DNA from: Candidatus Woesearchaeota archaeon
GTDB lineage: Archaea; Nanobdellota; Nanobdellia; Woesearchaeales; JACJVW01
Assembly: GCA_020637435.1 (NCBI GenBank)
Contig: JACJVW010000001.1
Coordinates: 718,210-782,209, forward strand
Length of the DNA stretch: 64,000 nucleotides
Direction: 5' to 3'
Position 1 is the first letter of the stretch. The number at the start of each line of letters is the position of its first letter. Made by a program: the position numbers and the translations under genes. A model generated the notes under the pieces. It saw nothing but the letters and a program-made list of their open reading frames with translations. It was not told where the DNA came from and made no database searches. This document shows, in pieces, positions 45,026 to 54,531 of this stretch.

Positions 45026-46066
45026 ATGGTCATGGATACAGCAGTCACATGGTATACAGATGAACGGCAAAGCATCGACACTAATCCTCTACTCGGTGAA
45101 GACAGAGCAACAACAAAGAAGATTTACTGCCTAAGGTCAATATCACCTGAAACCCGCCAAAAATTGGAGCAGTCGGGAGAGCTAATGCTGGTTGAAGAAT
45201 CAGACCTTAACTCATTCAGGTTCAAAGAACAAGATGCAGTCTACATACCCTTCCCTATAAAACCGGATTCAAAAGAACAAGTAGTAACTCTGCAAAGTCC
45301 TTTTCGCGCGGACTATGCCCAAAGCATCTCAGACTTGCTAAGAATTAGGGCAATGGAAGCAGGACTCTGGGTACTCGATACACAGGAAAAAATTAATGCA
45401 TGGAAAAACTTCGACGACATACCTGCAGATAACCCCCACGACAGTTTCTATGCAATAATCGAAGCACCGATCAAGATAGTCAAGCAACCATCCAAGATTC
45501 AATTAGGCTATGGCGCCAGAGTCAATCCACGTGCAGTTATACTTAATGATGAAGAAGTCATCATCGGTCGTGGTGGACACATCGGCGCTGATTGCGAACT
45601 TAACGCGACCGCAAGATTTTCACTTGGGGACTTCTCAATTATCTCATCACACTTCACGGCAATAACACAGAATCACACAATGGGAAATGCAATAACCTAC
45701 CATCTTGGCAAAGGCCCGTTCGCGTTCCTTGGCGAGGAGACAAATCAAAGCAAACCAATCTCCATTGGCTCTGATGTCTGGATAGGCACACGGGTAACTG
45801 TTCTTGCAGGTGTGACTATTGGTCACGGTGCAGTAGTTGGTGCAGGTAGTGTTGTTACCAAAGACGTGCCGCCTTACGCTATTGTAGCTGGAACGCCTGC
45901 AAAAATCATTCGCTACCGCTTTGAAAAAGAAATCATTGACTACCTGCTCGAATTAGGATGGTGGGAATGGCCTGGAGACAAGATAAAGAGAAACGCCAAC
46001 ATCTTCACCACAGACCTCACCGACAAATCCCTGGAAGAAGTCAAGAAATTGTTTTCCGTGGACTAA
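45026..46066 (+). CDS. Left-handed beta-helix acyltransferase
   Basis: The 346-residue protein has an N-terminal part of about 150 residues with no clear match and a C-terminal hexapeptide-repeat acetyltransferase domain (CatB/WbbJ type). It has FSIISSHFTAITQNHT with a probable catalytic His, KPISIGSDVWIGTRVTVLAGVTIG, GAGSVVTKDVPPYAIVAGTPAKIIR and a C-terminal helix. It probably acetylates a sugar. An AAATACTTAAAAA box at about 44990-45003 suggests a leaderless start; ATG at 45032 is a second choice. Its end overlaps the convergent peptidase gene by 26 bp. Confidence 0.87.
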   Translation: MVMDTAVTWYTDERQSIDTNPLLGEDRATTKKIYCLRSISPETRQKLEQSGELMLVEESDLNSFRFKEQDAVYIPFPIKPDSKEQVVTLQSPFRADYAQSISDLLRIRAMEAGLWVLDTQEKINAWKNFDDIPADNPHDSFYAIIEAPIKIVKQPSKIQLGYGARVNPRAVILNDEEVIIGRGGHIGADCELNATARFSLGDFSIISSHFTAITQNHTMGNAITYHLGKGPFAFLGEETNQSKPISIGSDVWIGTRVTVLAGVTIGHGAVVGAGSVVTKDVPPYAIVAGTPAKIIRYRFEKEIIDYLLELGWWEWPGDKIKRNANIFTTDLTDKSLEEVKKLFSVD

Positions 46067-47342
46067 TCTCTTCTACCAAGTCCGCCGCAAGCAAAGAATC
46101 TACGATTTTAGTCAATTCTTTCACTGGAACACCTATTCGCTCGCTGATATCTTCAAGCGTATTCCTTCCGTCAGCATATGCGATGAAGTTCATCATATGC
46201 TGCACGGAATCAGCCGATGAAGCAAAACTCGTAGTTGGATAAAGCCCCCGCTTGCCAAGCTGTGGTTCTCCAAGGCACGTAACACGGTATCGCCGACTTG
46301 CTTCGATTTCTTCGATGCAGGCAACATACGCTTCGTAAGCGCCGCCAAGTCCTTCCGGACTAACCAACTCAAGGTTATCCAACGACGTATGGTATTCAGG
46401 ATATTCGCCGTACTTGCTTCTCATGATACTGCAAACCGGCAATTCAACGCCTGGTGCGGTATACTGTCTCTCGTCGCTTCCCCTTTCCAGATAAGAGTAC
46501 ATCTTGAAGTCAGGATGCATCCTACGCAGCACCCTAAGCGAGACTCGGTCAGCTAAAGTATCTCCATACCTGGACGGCATAAATGAATAAGCCCGGTCAT
46601 CACCTACACAAGTCAAGTTAAATCCTGCGATGACATGCTTCTGCATCTCTTCAATATGCGAACTCAAATACGTAATAGAACCAATCGTCTCCGGTACCAG
46701 CACTATCCTGTACGTAAAACGCCGGGGCTGCTCCAACAACCATTTAGCTAGATAGGTAAGTACAACCGGGCCGGACAACTCATTATTGCACATGGACGGA
46801 TGGCACATATACGAGGAAAGGAATACCTCTTCTTCTGTCTCACCTGGAATTATCAATTCAGCATATGTCAAAGAACCTGCTTTAAGCTCACTATTGATGA
46901 CTACTCTGTACGTTCCTTCAGTCAGCTTCTTGCGCTCATTCTCCTTTATACAAAAACCCCAGTCTTCCTTATAATAAGAGGTAACGTAAGGAATCGCATC
47001 AGGTTGCTCCGGGAGTGAATATAGCCGACCCTGCAGCTCTTCAAGCGTCATTTCGGTGTCAACAGGTGTAGAGTAGCCGACCACATGTAGATTGTGCTGC
47101 TTAAAATCAATAACTCGCTCACCTGCTTCATTCATCACATAAGCATCAGAAATATTCCACTCCTTTGGAACAGTCCAATCGAACACCTTTGTGCCTGAGG
47201 GAACCTCATACGTCTTGATAGGGATGTGGTCTTGGATAATCCGTAAGGTCTCACGAACACCTTCGCCGGTAATGCTTCTGGTTATGGGAAAAAGGGTATT
47301 GACAAGTGCATACATTTCCTTGCCGACAGCAGTTTCATTCAT
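46041..47342 (-). CDS. DUF4910 aminopeptidase-like protein
   Basis: The 433-residue protein matches COG4310/DUF4910: LFPITRSITGEGVRETLRII at the start, SYMCHPSMCNNELSGPVV in the centre (His and Glu as likely Zn ligands), LVPETIGSITYLS, and ERGSDERQYTAPG later. The C-terminus has a small winged-helix domain. Such zinc peptidase-like proteins recur in polysaccharide clusters; the substrate is unknown. The ATG at 47342 overlaps the carbamoyltransferase stop, so the two genes are co-translated. The longer start at 47363 would lie inside the upstream gene. Confidence 0.87.
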   Translation of the reverse strand: MNETAVGKEMYALVNTLFPITRSITGEGVRETLRIIQDHIPIKTYEVPSGTKVFDWTVPKEWNISDAYVMNEAGERVIDFKQHNLHVVGYSTPVDTEMTLEELQGRLYSLPEQPDAIPYVTSYYKEDWGFCIKENERKKLTEGTYRVVINSELKAGSLTYAELIIPGETEEEVFLSSYMCHPSMCNNELSGPVVLTYLAKWLLEQPRRFTYRIVLVPETIGSITYLSSHIEEMQKHVIAGFNLTCVGDDRAYSFMPSRYGDTLADRVSLRVLRRMHPDFKMYSYLERGSDERQYTAPGVELPVCSIMRSKYGEYPEYHTSLDNLELVSPEGLGGAYEAYVACIEEIEASRRYRVTCLGEPQLGKRGLYPTTSFASSADSVQHMMNFIAYADGRNTLEDISERIGVPVKELTKIVDSLLAADLVEEISPRKTIS

Positions 47343-49065
47343 CTTTCTCAAAATAATAGTCACCTAGCGCGACAAAATCAAGCTTAGTGGTTAGATAGTT
47401 CTTTAGCGCCTGAGCTGGAGTATTGACAATAGGCTGGCCTTTGATATTGAATGAAGTATTCAGCACAACAGGGCAGTCAGTCATCTTATAAAATGTATTA
47501 ATCAGCTTGTAATAGCGCTCATTGTCCTGCGGAGTAACGGTCTGCAGTCTGCATGAACCATCAACGTGAACAATCGCACCTACCTTGTCCTCCATACTCT
47601 TTTTTACCTGGCAGGCAATAAGCATGTGAGGTGATTCCTGGTTAATTTCAAAGTACTCCTGAGCATGTTCTGCCAGAGCAGAAGGGGCAAATGGCCTAAA
47701 ATGCTCCCTAAATTTAATCTGGGCATTGATATAATCCTTCATATCAGTAGGAAATGGTTTGCAAAGAATACTCCTGTTCCCAAGTGCCCTAGGGCCAAAC
47801 TCAGCCGCTCCCTGGAACCAGCCGACAATCTTTCCTTCTTTTAGCTTTTGAGCAGTCAAAGAAAAAATATCATCCGACTTTTTCGGTTCCAGACCTGCCT
47901 CTTTAATAGCGGCGACAATCTCGTCATCGGTAAATCGCGAGCCAGTATAGCTGTTATGGTCTCTTTTCGGTAGAATTTTGCCGTGCAATCCAATATAGGA
48001 AAGGTAACAAGCGCCAATTGCGCATCCGTTGTCTCCACTAGCTGGCTGTACATAAATTTCATCAAAGATACGTTCAGCTTCAATCTTGCCGTTCATAGAA
48101 CAATTAAGTGAAACTCCACCGGTAAGGCAAAGTTTGCTGTAACCAAACTCTTTACGGGCTGCCTTAAGCTGGTTTATCATGACCACTTCCAGCCTTTTCT
48201 GAAGACCTGCTGCCAAATCCATGTGATGTTCGGTCATCTCATCTTCATATTTTCGTATGGGTCCAAATAAATCAAGGAACTTCTGGCTAATCCACGTATC
48301 CCTTTGCTTGTGATAACTAATCCAGTCAGTGTTAATCCGGTAATTGTACGTTCCAGTTTCCTCGATAATTTCGCAGAAAGCTTCATAGTACGTCATGCTG
48401 CTGCCGGGTATTTTTTTCGTCTCGTCTCCCCAGCTCGCAAGTCCCATGATAATACCCTCATCATAATGATGCTGGTAGCCAAGATAGTACGTAATCGCAC
48501 TGTAGAAAAGTCCAAGTGAATTAGGGTATCTGTTCTCTTCAGTAAGTTCAGTAATCTCGCCGTCCTTGCCGCCAGCGACAAGAGATGTAGCGATCTCACC
48601 CATGCCATCCACACTTACGATAAGCGCTTCCGAGAATCCGCTTGGATAATAGGCCCCTGCAGCGTGCGTCATGTGGTGTCGATGCTGTTTGATAGGTCCT
48701 TTGTAACCAAGAAGTTTTCTCACCTCTCGCTCCATATTAATTGCAAAATCAATACGGTCGATATCTTCAATAATTACTCGAACACGATCCGGGTCATCCA
48801 GAGCAGGTTTAAGGTATGTCTCAGTAACCTGGTGCAAACCGTCATAGACCAGGCCAACCTCATCTATCTCGTCAAGCGTGATTTTGCCTATCTTCAGGCA
48901 CTCATTGATAGCGTCAATCGGGAATTTTCGTGAATGTTTGTCAAGCGTGAATCTTTCCTGCTCGCAGGCAGCGATCATCTTGCCATCGATCATAAGGGCT
49001 GCGCTCGTGTCATGCCCCCCATAATTGATACCTAGGACTGCGATGCTTTTTTTATTCTGTGACAT
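47335..49065 (-). CDS. Carbamoyltransferase, NodU/CmcH family
   Basis: The 576-residue protein has the N-terminal Kae1-like ATPase fold (VLGINYGGHDTSAAL, EQERFT) with the HHMTHAAGAYYPSGF and VSVDGMGE motifs, and GGVSLNCSMNGK. The C-terminal part has FGPRALGNRSIL and LNTSFNIKGQPIV. NodU/CmcH enzymes transfer carbamoyl groups to sugar hydroxyls. In this cluster it would decorate a surface glycan. A strong GAGGAGGAG ribosome site lies about 7 bases before ATG, and an ATCTTATATATT box lies near 49100-49112, so this mRNA has a short leader, unlike its neighbours. The 49066-49298 stretch has no other feature. Confidence 0.93.
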   Translation of the reverse strand: MSQNKKSIAVLGINYGGHDTSAALMIDGKMIAACEQERFTLDKHSRKFPIDAINECLKIGKITLDEIDEVGLVYDGLHQVTETYLKPALDDPDRVRVIIEDIDRIDFAINMEREVRKLLGYKGPIKQHRHHMTHAAGAYYPSGFSEALIVSVDGMGEIATSLVAGGKDGEITELTEENRYPNSLGLFYSAITYYLGYQHHYDEGIIMGLASWGDETKKIPGSSMTYYEAFCEIIEETGTYNYRINTDWISYHKQRDTWISQKFLDLFGPIRKYEDEMTEHHMDLAAGLQKRLEVVMINQLKAARKEFGYSKLCLTGGVSLNCSMNGKIEAERIFDEIYVQPASGDNGCAIGACYLSYIGLHGKILPKRDHNSYTGSRFTDDEIVAAIKEAGLEPKKSDDIFSLTAQKLKEGKIVGWFQGAAEFGPRALGNRSILCKPFPTDMKDYINAQIKFREHFRPFAPSALAEHAQEYFEINQESPHMLIACQVKKSMEDKVGAIVHVDGSCRLQTVTPQDNERYYKLINTFYKMTDCPVVLNTSFNIKGQPIVNTPAQALKNYLTTKLDFVALGDYYFEKDE

Positions 49066-49298
49066 AGTTTCTCCTCCTCAAAAGCTCGGTCATGCGAGTA
49101 ATATATAAGATTTTCTTGCAGGACGGTTCCCAGCATAAACCTTCGGTCATTTTAAGGTTAACATTGGTCCAGTTCCAAAGAAAACCGGGTTTTCGGAATC
49201 ATAGCGCTCAAAATCTATATCCTGGATGACTTTACCTATCCGGGTAATATGCTACTTTCCCTTTAAGAATCATATGGTAGACAAACCTAGAACCTAAT

Positions 49299-50732
49299 TC
49301 AACACCGCAGAATATGCTTGGCCACAGTCGTATGCAATTTGCGCAATGTCGAAAAATCCTGTTCATTGTACTTAGGTATACTTGGTAGGAAGTACGAAAG
49401 AAAATCTTCCTTAAGCACAGTTCTGTTCATGAAATAAGTGTACACCAGCTCATTGACATCATCTTTGCTGTAAAGCGTTTCAGGCTCGCTAAGCAGTTTA
49501 CAGAAGATTTCCGGAAGCTCTTTTAGTGACTTTGGCGCAATGCACGCTCGCTTATACACATAAAAGTCATTGCCAAGAGAGATGACGGGCTTGTCCATCA
49601 GCAGTGCCTCATATCCTGCTGTAGAATTGATGGTTAGCACCGCAAGCGCATCCTTTATCATCTCATAAGAACTGGTCTTAGGGTCAACAAGAAGTACTCC
49701 TGGTATCTGGGCTATCTTCTTAAATTCTGCATAAGCATAATCGCTGCCGAAATAATTGGGATGGGACTTGACAGCAAGGTACGTGTTTGCGGGAAGACTC
49801 TTCGCCGCCTGAACAATGATCTCCTTTTGGTCAAGATGGTAGTTGCGAAAAGTTATTGTCGAATCTCTTGTAAAGTGCATAGGGAAATAGATATAGCGTT
49901 TCCCTTTTTGGCTCTTTAATAGCGGCCGCATCATCACAGAATTCATCTTACTGCGAAATACTTTCTCAAGATACATCTGAGTGATCCCCTTCATGTCAAA
50001 GTGTGATTCAAACGGGGACTGGTTTGCGCGAAGTATCTTAAATTGTTCGAACTTGGTCTTGAAGTTTTCAATGCTCATTGAATAGCTGACCTGCACCTCT
50101 TTCGTGTGTGGTTCCCAAAGCCGGTAATTTTTCTTCTCAAAGAGTCTGCGCTGTATCTGTTTAGCCTCAGCCATCTTCTGCTTACTGACACGGGGTTTCT
50201 TAAGCATGACAACTCTATTGTACTGCACCGGGAGCACAGCATTATCGGGACAAGGCCCTCTAAATATCTCAAGTCCGTTCCAGTGGGCAATTTTAAGACG
50301 CTCTGCAACATAGTAGAACGTAATGCCTAGCGCGTTATTTGGAAAACCCACATTGCATAAGTTTATCTTGTTCAGCGTAAGAAATTCCCTAAAACATCTG
50401 ACATGTCGGGCAATATTCATGCGCCTTTTCATGTTAGGTGCATAAGAGGTCTTAAAGTAAGCATCTTCCATCGACATGATCGATGCGAAAGAATGCCCAA
50501 GCCACTGTTCCTCTTTCTCAATCTCAGAAACACTCAGCTTTCTTCGGTACACTTCATTGCTGTACATGTCGACAGGCTCGATATGCGGTGCCGGTGAAAC
50601 AGGAATGCCCGGTGCTCTGTCAAGCACGAAGACTTTCCAGTCCTTGGGAATGGCATTAGCGAAATAGGTGTAGAATCTTTCCTTTGGAACGCCAAAGAAT
50701 CTCAATTGAAAGATGCAGTACCTGATATCCAT
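49299..50732 (-). CDS. Capsule polysaccharide synthesis protein (KpsS-like)
   Basis: The 477-residue protein has the features of Capsule_synth (PF05159) glycosyltransferases: YIYFPMHFTRDSTITF near the middle, LAVKSHPNYFG and LTINSTAGYEALLMDKPVISLGNDFY. KpsS/KpsC relatives add Kdo or related sugars to lipid carriers. It may add an acidic sugar. A TTTTAAAAATAC box at about 50755-50765 puts transcription start next to ATG 50732, so the longer frame to 50783 is rejected. Confidence 0.85.
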   Translation of the reverse strand: MDIRYCIFQLRFFGVPKERFYTYFANAIPKDWKVFVLDRAPGIPVSPAPHIEPVDMYSNEVYRRKLSVSEIEKEEQWLGHSFASIMSMEDAYFKTSYAPNMKRRMNIARHVRCFREFLTLNKINLCNVGFPNNALGITFYYVAERLKIAHWNGLEIFRGPCPDNAVLPVQYNRVVMLKKPRVSKQKMAEAKQIQRRLFEKKNYRLWEPHTKEVQVSYSMSIENFKTKFEQFKILRANQSPFESHFDMKGITQMYLEKVFRSKMNSVMMRPLLKSQKGKRYIYFPMHFTRDSTITFRNYHLDQKEIIVQAAKSLPANTYLAVKSHPNYFGSDYAYAEFKKIAQIPGVLLVDPKTSSYEMIKDALAVLTINSTAGYEALLMDKPVISLGNDFYVYKRACIAPKSLKELPEIFCKLLSEPETLYSKDDVNELVYTYFMNRTVLKEDFLSYFLPSIPKYNEQDFSTLRKLHTTVAKHILRC

Positions 50733-50937
50733 ACCTGTAGTGGCATGGGGGTGTATTTTTAAAACATATGTATTCAGGTTCACATCCTCCTCTCATTACA
50801 GGTAGTGATTCTTGAAAGATTCCTGCTAGCAATAACCTTCTATTATTTGTATATGGGTCTTTTCTCCTATTGGACAAAGGATTCTAGAAGAAATAGCTTT
50901 CAAAACCTTTATAAAATGCCCTCAGTACCACCACTAC

Positions 50938-51942
50938 ATGTTCAAAGGCAAAGTAGTTCTTATCACGGGGGGCACAGGTTATCTGGGAAGAAGCCTGATT
51001 AAAGCGCTCTTAAAAGAAGATGTCAAGAGTATTCGTGTATTCAGTCGCGATGAAGTGAAACATCATCGTGTGCAGGAGATGTTCAACTATGATGACCGCT
51101 TGCGAAGCCTCATCGGCGATGTGCGGGATAAGGCTCGACTCAAGAAAGCCGCCCAGGACGTGGACATTGTAATTCATGCAGCTGCTCTCAAGCGTCTGGA
51201 CATCCTGGAATACAATGTTCCGGAATGCATCGAGACTAACGTCAATGGAACACTCAATGTGGTCGAAGCTTGCTTGGACGCAAATGTTGAAAGAGCGGTC
51301 TTTGTCTCTACGGATAAGGCATGTTCACCAGTCAATACGTATGGTGCCTGTAAATTCGTAGGTGAGAGGATATTTTCTGAGACCAATTACAGTAAGGGAA
51401 AGAAAAGGACCATCTTCACCTGTGTCCGCTACGGAAATGTGCTTGAAAGTACTGGGTCAGTCATCCCGTTCTTCGAAAAGAAACTCAAAGACGGTGAGCC
51501 GATAACTCTCACCGACAAACGGATGACTCGTTTCATCATCAGCCCTGAAGAGGCAGTGCAGCTTGTATTCAACGCGCTAAAATATAGTGTGGGCGGAGAA
51601 GTCTTTGTGCCTCGCCTACCTGCTTTCAAGATTACTGATCTTATTGAGATTCTGCAGGAGAAGCATCAGGTCAACACGGGCATCAAGATGATCGGTCTAC
51701 GGCCGGGTGAGAAGATCCATGAATTTATGATCAACAAGGCTGAAGTCCCGCGTACTTATGAATTTAAAGACATGTATGTGATTACTTCACCAATTGAGAA
51801 ATACCAGGGAAAACAAGAAGAGCCCTACGTACAGGAGGGACGTCTGTTAAAAGAAGAGGAGATGGACGATTACTCCTCTGAAGATGCGGTAATCTCCAAA
51901 GATGAAGTCAAAAAACTCTTCAAAGAGTTGGAGCTGATCTAA
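50938..51942 (+). CDS. pseB: UDP-GlcNAc 4,6-dehydratase (inverting), PseB-like
   Basis: The 334-residue short-chain dehydrogenase-type enzyme has the NAD motif ITGGTGYLGRSL, then VFSRDEVKHH, STDKACSPVNTYGACKFVGE (with the active-site Tyr and Lys) and RYGNVLESTGSVIPFF. These features match PseB/FlaA1, the first step of pseudaminic acid synthesis from UDP-GlcNAc. UDP-GlcNAc can come from the glm genes in the window. A CTTTATAAAAT box at about 50907-50917 suggests a leaderless start. It overlaps pseC by one base. Confidence 0.9.
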   Translation: MFKGKVVLITGGTGYLGRSLIKALLKEDVKSIRVFSRDEVKHHRVQEMFNYDDRLRSLIGDVRDKARLKKAAQDVDIVIHAAALKRLDILEYNVPECIETNVNGTLNVVEACLDANVERAVFVSTDKACSPVNTYGACKFVGERIFSETNYSKGKKRTIFTCVRYGNVLESTGSVIPFFEKKLKDGEPITLTDKRMTRFIISPEEAVQLVFNALKYSVGGEVFVPRLPAFKITDLIEILQEKHQVNTGIKMIGLRPGEKIHEFMINKAEVPRTYEFKDMYVITSPIEKYQGKQEEPYVQEGRLLKEEEMDDYSSEDAVISKDEVKKLFKELELI

Positions 51943-53060
51943 TGATCCCTTATGGCCGTCAATCGATCTCTCAGGATGATATAGATGCGGTCAACAAAGT
52001 GTTGTTTTCTGATTTTCTGACGACAGGTCCTGCAGTACAGCAATTCGAAGAAGAATTTGCAAAAAAAGTTGGCGCAAAGTATGCTGTTGCTGTAAGCTCA
52101 GGCACAGCGGCGCTTCATCTTGCATGCATGGTTGCGGACCTGGGACCCGGCGATGAAGTTATCACTACGCCTATAACATTTGCAGCAAGCGCAAACTGCG
52201 CTCGCTACGTAGGTGCTTCGCCGGTATTCGCTGATGTTGATGCATCAGGGATGATTGACCCTATCTCTGTTCAAGAGAAGACCACGACCAGGACAAAAGC
52301 GATAATACCTGTCCATTATTCGGGTCTGTACGCACCGGTAAAGGCACTGCGGGAATTGTTCCCTAACCGGATAATAATCGAAGATGCCTGTCATTCGCTT
52401 GGCCTAAAAAGTGGTGAAGATCTCATTGGATCCTGCACCTATGCGGACATGGCCTGTTTCAGTTTCCATCCGGTAAAGCACATCACGACAGGAGAGGGCG
52501 GTATGGTAACGACGAATGACAAGTCATACTATACGAGACTCCTTGCACTAAGGTCTCATGGCCTGGTAAAGGAAGAAGGTTTGGGGGACGGCCCTTGGCA
52601 TCAGGAGATCCGTGAACTGGGCTACAATTACCGTCTCTCAGACATGCAATGTGCGCTTGGTCTCAATCAGTTGAAGCGGCTTGATGAGTTTAACACGCGG
52701 CGAAAAGAGATAGCACGAAAATATGACAAAGAATTCAAGGGCCTCTGCGATATCCCTCAGGAAGGCAAAGAATGTGTCTACCATCTCTATGTAGTGCTCT
52801 GCAAAGACGCTGTGCAGCGAAAAGCATTATATATGTACCTAAAAAAGAAGGGAATCCTTGCGCAGGTCCACTATATGCCTGTCTATCGCCATCCTGTCTA
52901 TAAAGGCTACACCCCCTGCGAGCATGCCGACGCATTCTACGCCCGGGAGCTCAGTCTGCCTATGTTTCCTGGAATGACGGATGGTGATGTGGATCTCGTC
53001 ATCGAGACAGTGAAAGAATTTTTCGGTGCTGAACAAAAGTGCGGATTGAACGATAAGTGA
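51942..53060 (+). CDS. pseC: PLP aminotransferase, PseC-like
   Basis: The 372-residue enzyme matches DegT/DnrJ/EryC1 aminotransferases of the PseC type: SISQDDIDAVNKVL at the start, AVAVSSGTAALHL, ITTPITFAASANCARYVGA, IIEDACHSLG, and SFHPVKHITTGEGG with PLP Lys179. It would put an amino group on the 4-keto sugar made by PseB. The stop-start junction with pseB supports a shared pathway. Confidence 0.92.
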   Translation: MIPYGRQSISQDDIDAVNKVLFSDFLTTGPAVQQFEEEFAKKVGAKYAVAVSSGTAALHLACMVADLGPGDEVITTPITFAASANCARYVGASPVFADVDASGMIDPISVQEKTTTRTKAIIPVHYSGLYAPVKALRELFPNRIIIEDACHSLGLKSGEDLIGSCTYADMACFSFHPVKHITTGEGGMVTTNDKSYYTRLLALRSHGLVKEEGLGDGPWHQEIRELGYNYRLSDMQCALGLNQLKRLDEFNTRRKEIARKYDKEFKGLCDIPQEGKECVYHLYVVLCKDAVQRKALYMYLKKKGILAQVHYMPVYRHPVYKGYTPCEHADAFYARELSLPMFPGMTDGDVDLVIETVKEFFGAEQKCGLNDK

Positions 53061-53066
53061 TGGCTT

Positions 53067-53705
53067 ATGGAACAAGAAAAAATATTTCTTCAGGGGGAAG
53101 CGGACAATTGGTTCAGGCGAAATCTCCATGCAAAACCTAAAGACAAAGATGATCTTGCACTTATGTTGCTTGACCTCTATGGGATAAAGCCAAAAAAACT
53201 GCTGGAGATCGGCTGCAGCAACGGCCATCGCCTACATGTATGCCGCAAGCTTTACGATGCGGAGTGCTTTGGTGTGGAGCCCGGTGCGGAAGCGGTAAAA
53301 TACGCCAATGAGAATTTCAAAGATATCACTGTAAAAAGGGGCGTGATGTCAAACATACCATTTGACGGTCCATTCGATGTAGTTATCGTCTTCTTCGTCA
53401 TGCACTGGATTGACAGGGATCTCCTCATCAAAAGTATGGCTGAGGCCGACAGGGTATTGGCAAACGGGGGCCATCTTATACTAGGTGATTTTTATCCTGA
53501 TGCACCATCCAGGAACAAATACCATCATCTGCCCAACCTTGATGTATTCACCTTCAAGGATGACTATGCGAGGATGTTTACACAGACTCCTAACTATCAG
53601 TACATTGCCCACCTTTCTACAGACTTTGAGAAAATGCTGCCGCTTCAGTCTGTGGCAGAGTCAGACAGGAGGGTAGTAGCGAACTTGCTTCGAAAAAATG
53701 AGTAG
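53067..53705 (+). CDS. SAM-dependent methyltransferase
   Basis: The 212-residue protein has LLEIGCSNGHRLHV (SAM motif I), a GVEPG acidic-loop segment, PFDVVIVFFVMHWIDR and ANGGHLILGDF. It lies inside the Pse-like gene run, so it may methylate the sugar or a precursor. The gene starts 6 bases after pseC and overlaps the next gene by 8 bases. Confidence 0.88.
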   Translation: MEQEKIFLQGEADNWFRRNLHAKPKDKDDLALMLLDLYGIKPKKLLEIGCSNGHRLHVCRKLYDAECFGVEPGAEAVKYANENFKDITVKRGVMSNIPFDGPFDVVIVFFVMHWIDRDLLIKSMAEADRVLANGGHLILGDFYPDAPSRNKYHHLPNLDVFTFKDDYARMFTQTPNYQYIAHLSTDFEKMLPLQSVAESDRRVVANLLRKNE

Positions 53706-54531
53706 GCTTATTCTAGGTACGGTACAGTTCGGGTTGGATTATGGTATCAACAATCTCTCCGGCAAGATTCCTGAACCAATAGTGCAAAGCATAGTTGATA
53801 CTGCGCTTGAGCAAGGTGTGACCAAGTTTGATACTGCGCCGGTCTATGGCAGCAGTGAGGAAGTGCTTGGTAGATCGCTGCATTCCAGGCAAGTACAGCT
53901 TATCTCAAAATTACCCCCTAATGCTTCTGTCAAAGAGAAGATAATAAGGACATTGAAGACCACTGGTCAGGACAGGTTGTATGGCTTCCTTGTACATGAG
54001 TACAAGGGCTTTGATAGGATGGATGAACTTCTTGTCTGCAAAGCCGAAGGATTGGTGCAGAAGATTGGGTTCTCACTCTACTATCCGGAAGAGCTTATAG
54101 AACTGAAGCAAAAAAAAGTGCCGGTGGATATCGTACAGATTCCTTGCAATATCTTTGATCAAAGATTCCTGCCTTATATCAGGGAGAGTGGTCTAGAGGT
54201 GCATGTTCGCTCAGTGTTTTTGCAGGGTCTGCTCTTCAGGTCTCCGCAGAAGCTGCATCCTCATTTCACAGGATTAAAAAAACATATGGAGCAGCTGAAC
54301 AATATATCAGCAGAGACAGGCATCTCTATCGCCGCGCTAAGTATGGCTTTCGTCCTTGCGCAAGACGGGGTGGATTATATGGTGATAGGGGTAGACAGTC
54401 TGGATAATCTAATGCAGAATCTCAAAGATGCTGATACTGAACTGGATGATCGCACGCTAAATCATCTTAGAGCGCTCAAAGTGCACGATGAAAATCTGAT
54501 ACTTCCTACAAAATGGCCAAAAAAGTCTTGA
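53698..54531 (+). CDS. Aldo/keto reductase
   Basis: The 277-residue protein starts with LILGTVQFGLDYGINN and has FDTAPVYGSSEEVLG (catalytic Asp and Tyr), LISKLP and FLVHEY, followed by VDIVQIPCNIFDQR. The barrel fold and motifs fit the aldo/keto reductases found next to SpsF and class III aminotransferase genes in nonulosonic or related sugar clusters. It probably reduces a keto sugar. It overlaps the next gene by 19 bases. Confidence 0.9.
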   Translation: MSRLILGTVQFGLDYGINNLSGKIPEPIVQSIVDTALEQGVTKFDTAPVYGSSEEVLGRSLHSRQVQLISKLPPNASVKEKIIRTLKTTGQDRLYGFLVHEYKGFDRMDELLVCKAEGLVQKIGFSLYYPEELIELKQKKVPVDIVQIPCNIFDQRFLPYIRESGLEVHVRSVFLQGLLFRSPQKLHPHFTGLKKHMEQLNNISAETGISIAALSMAFVLAQDGVDYMVIGVDSLDNLMQNLKDADTELDDRTLNHLRALKVHDENLILPTKWPKKS

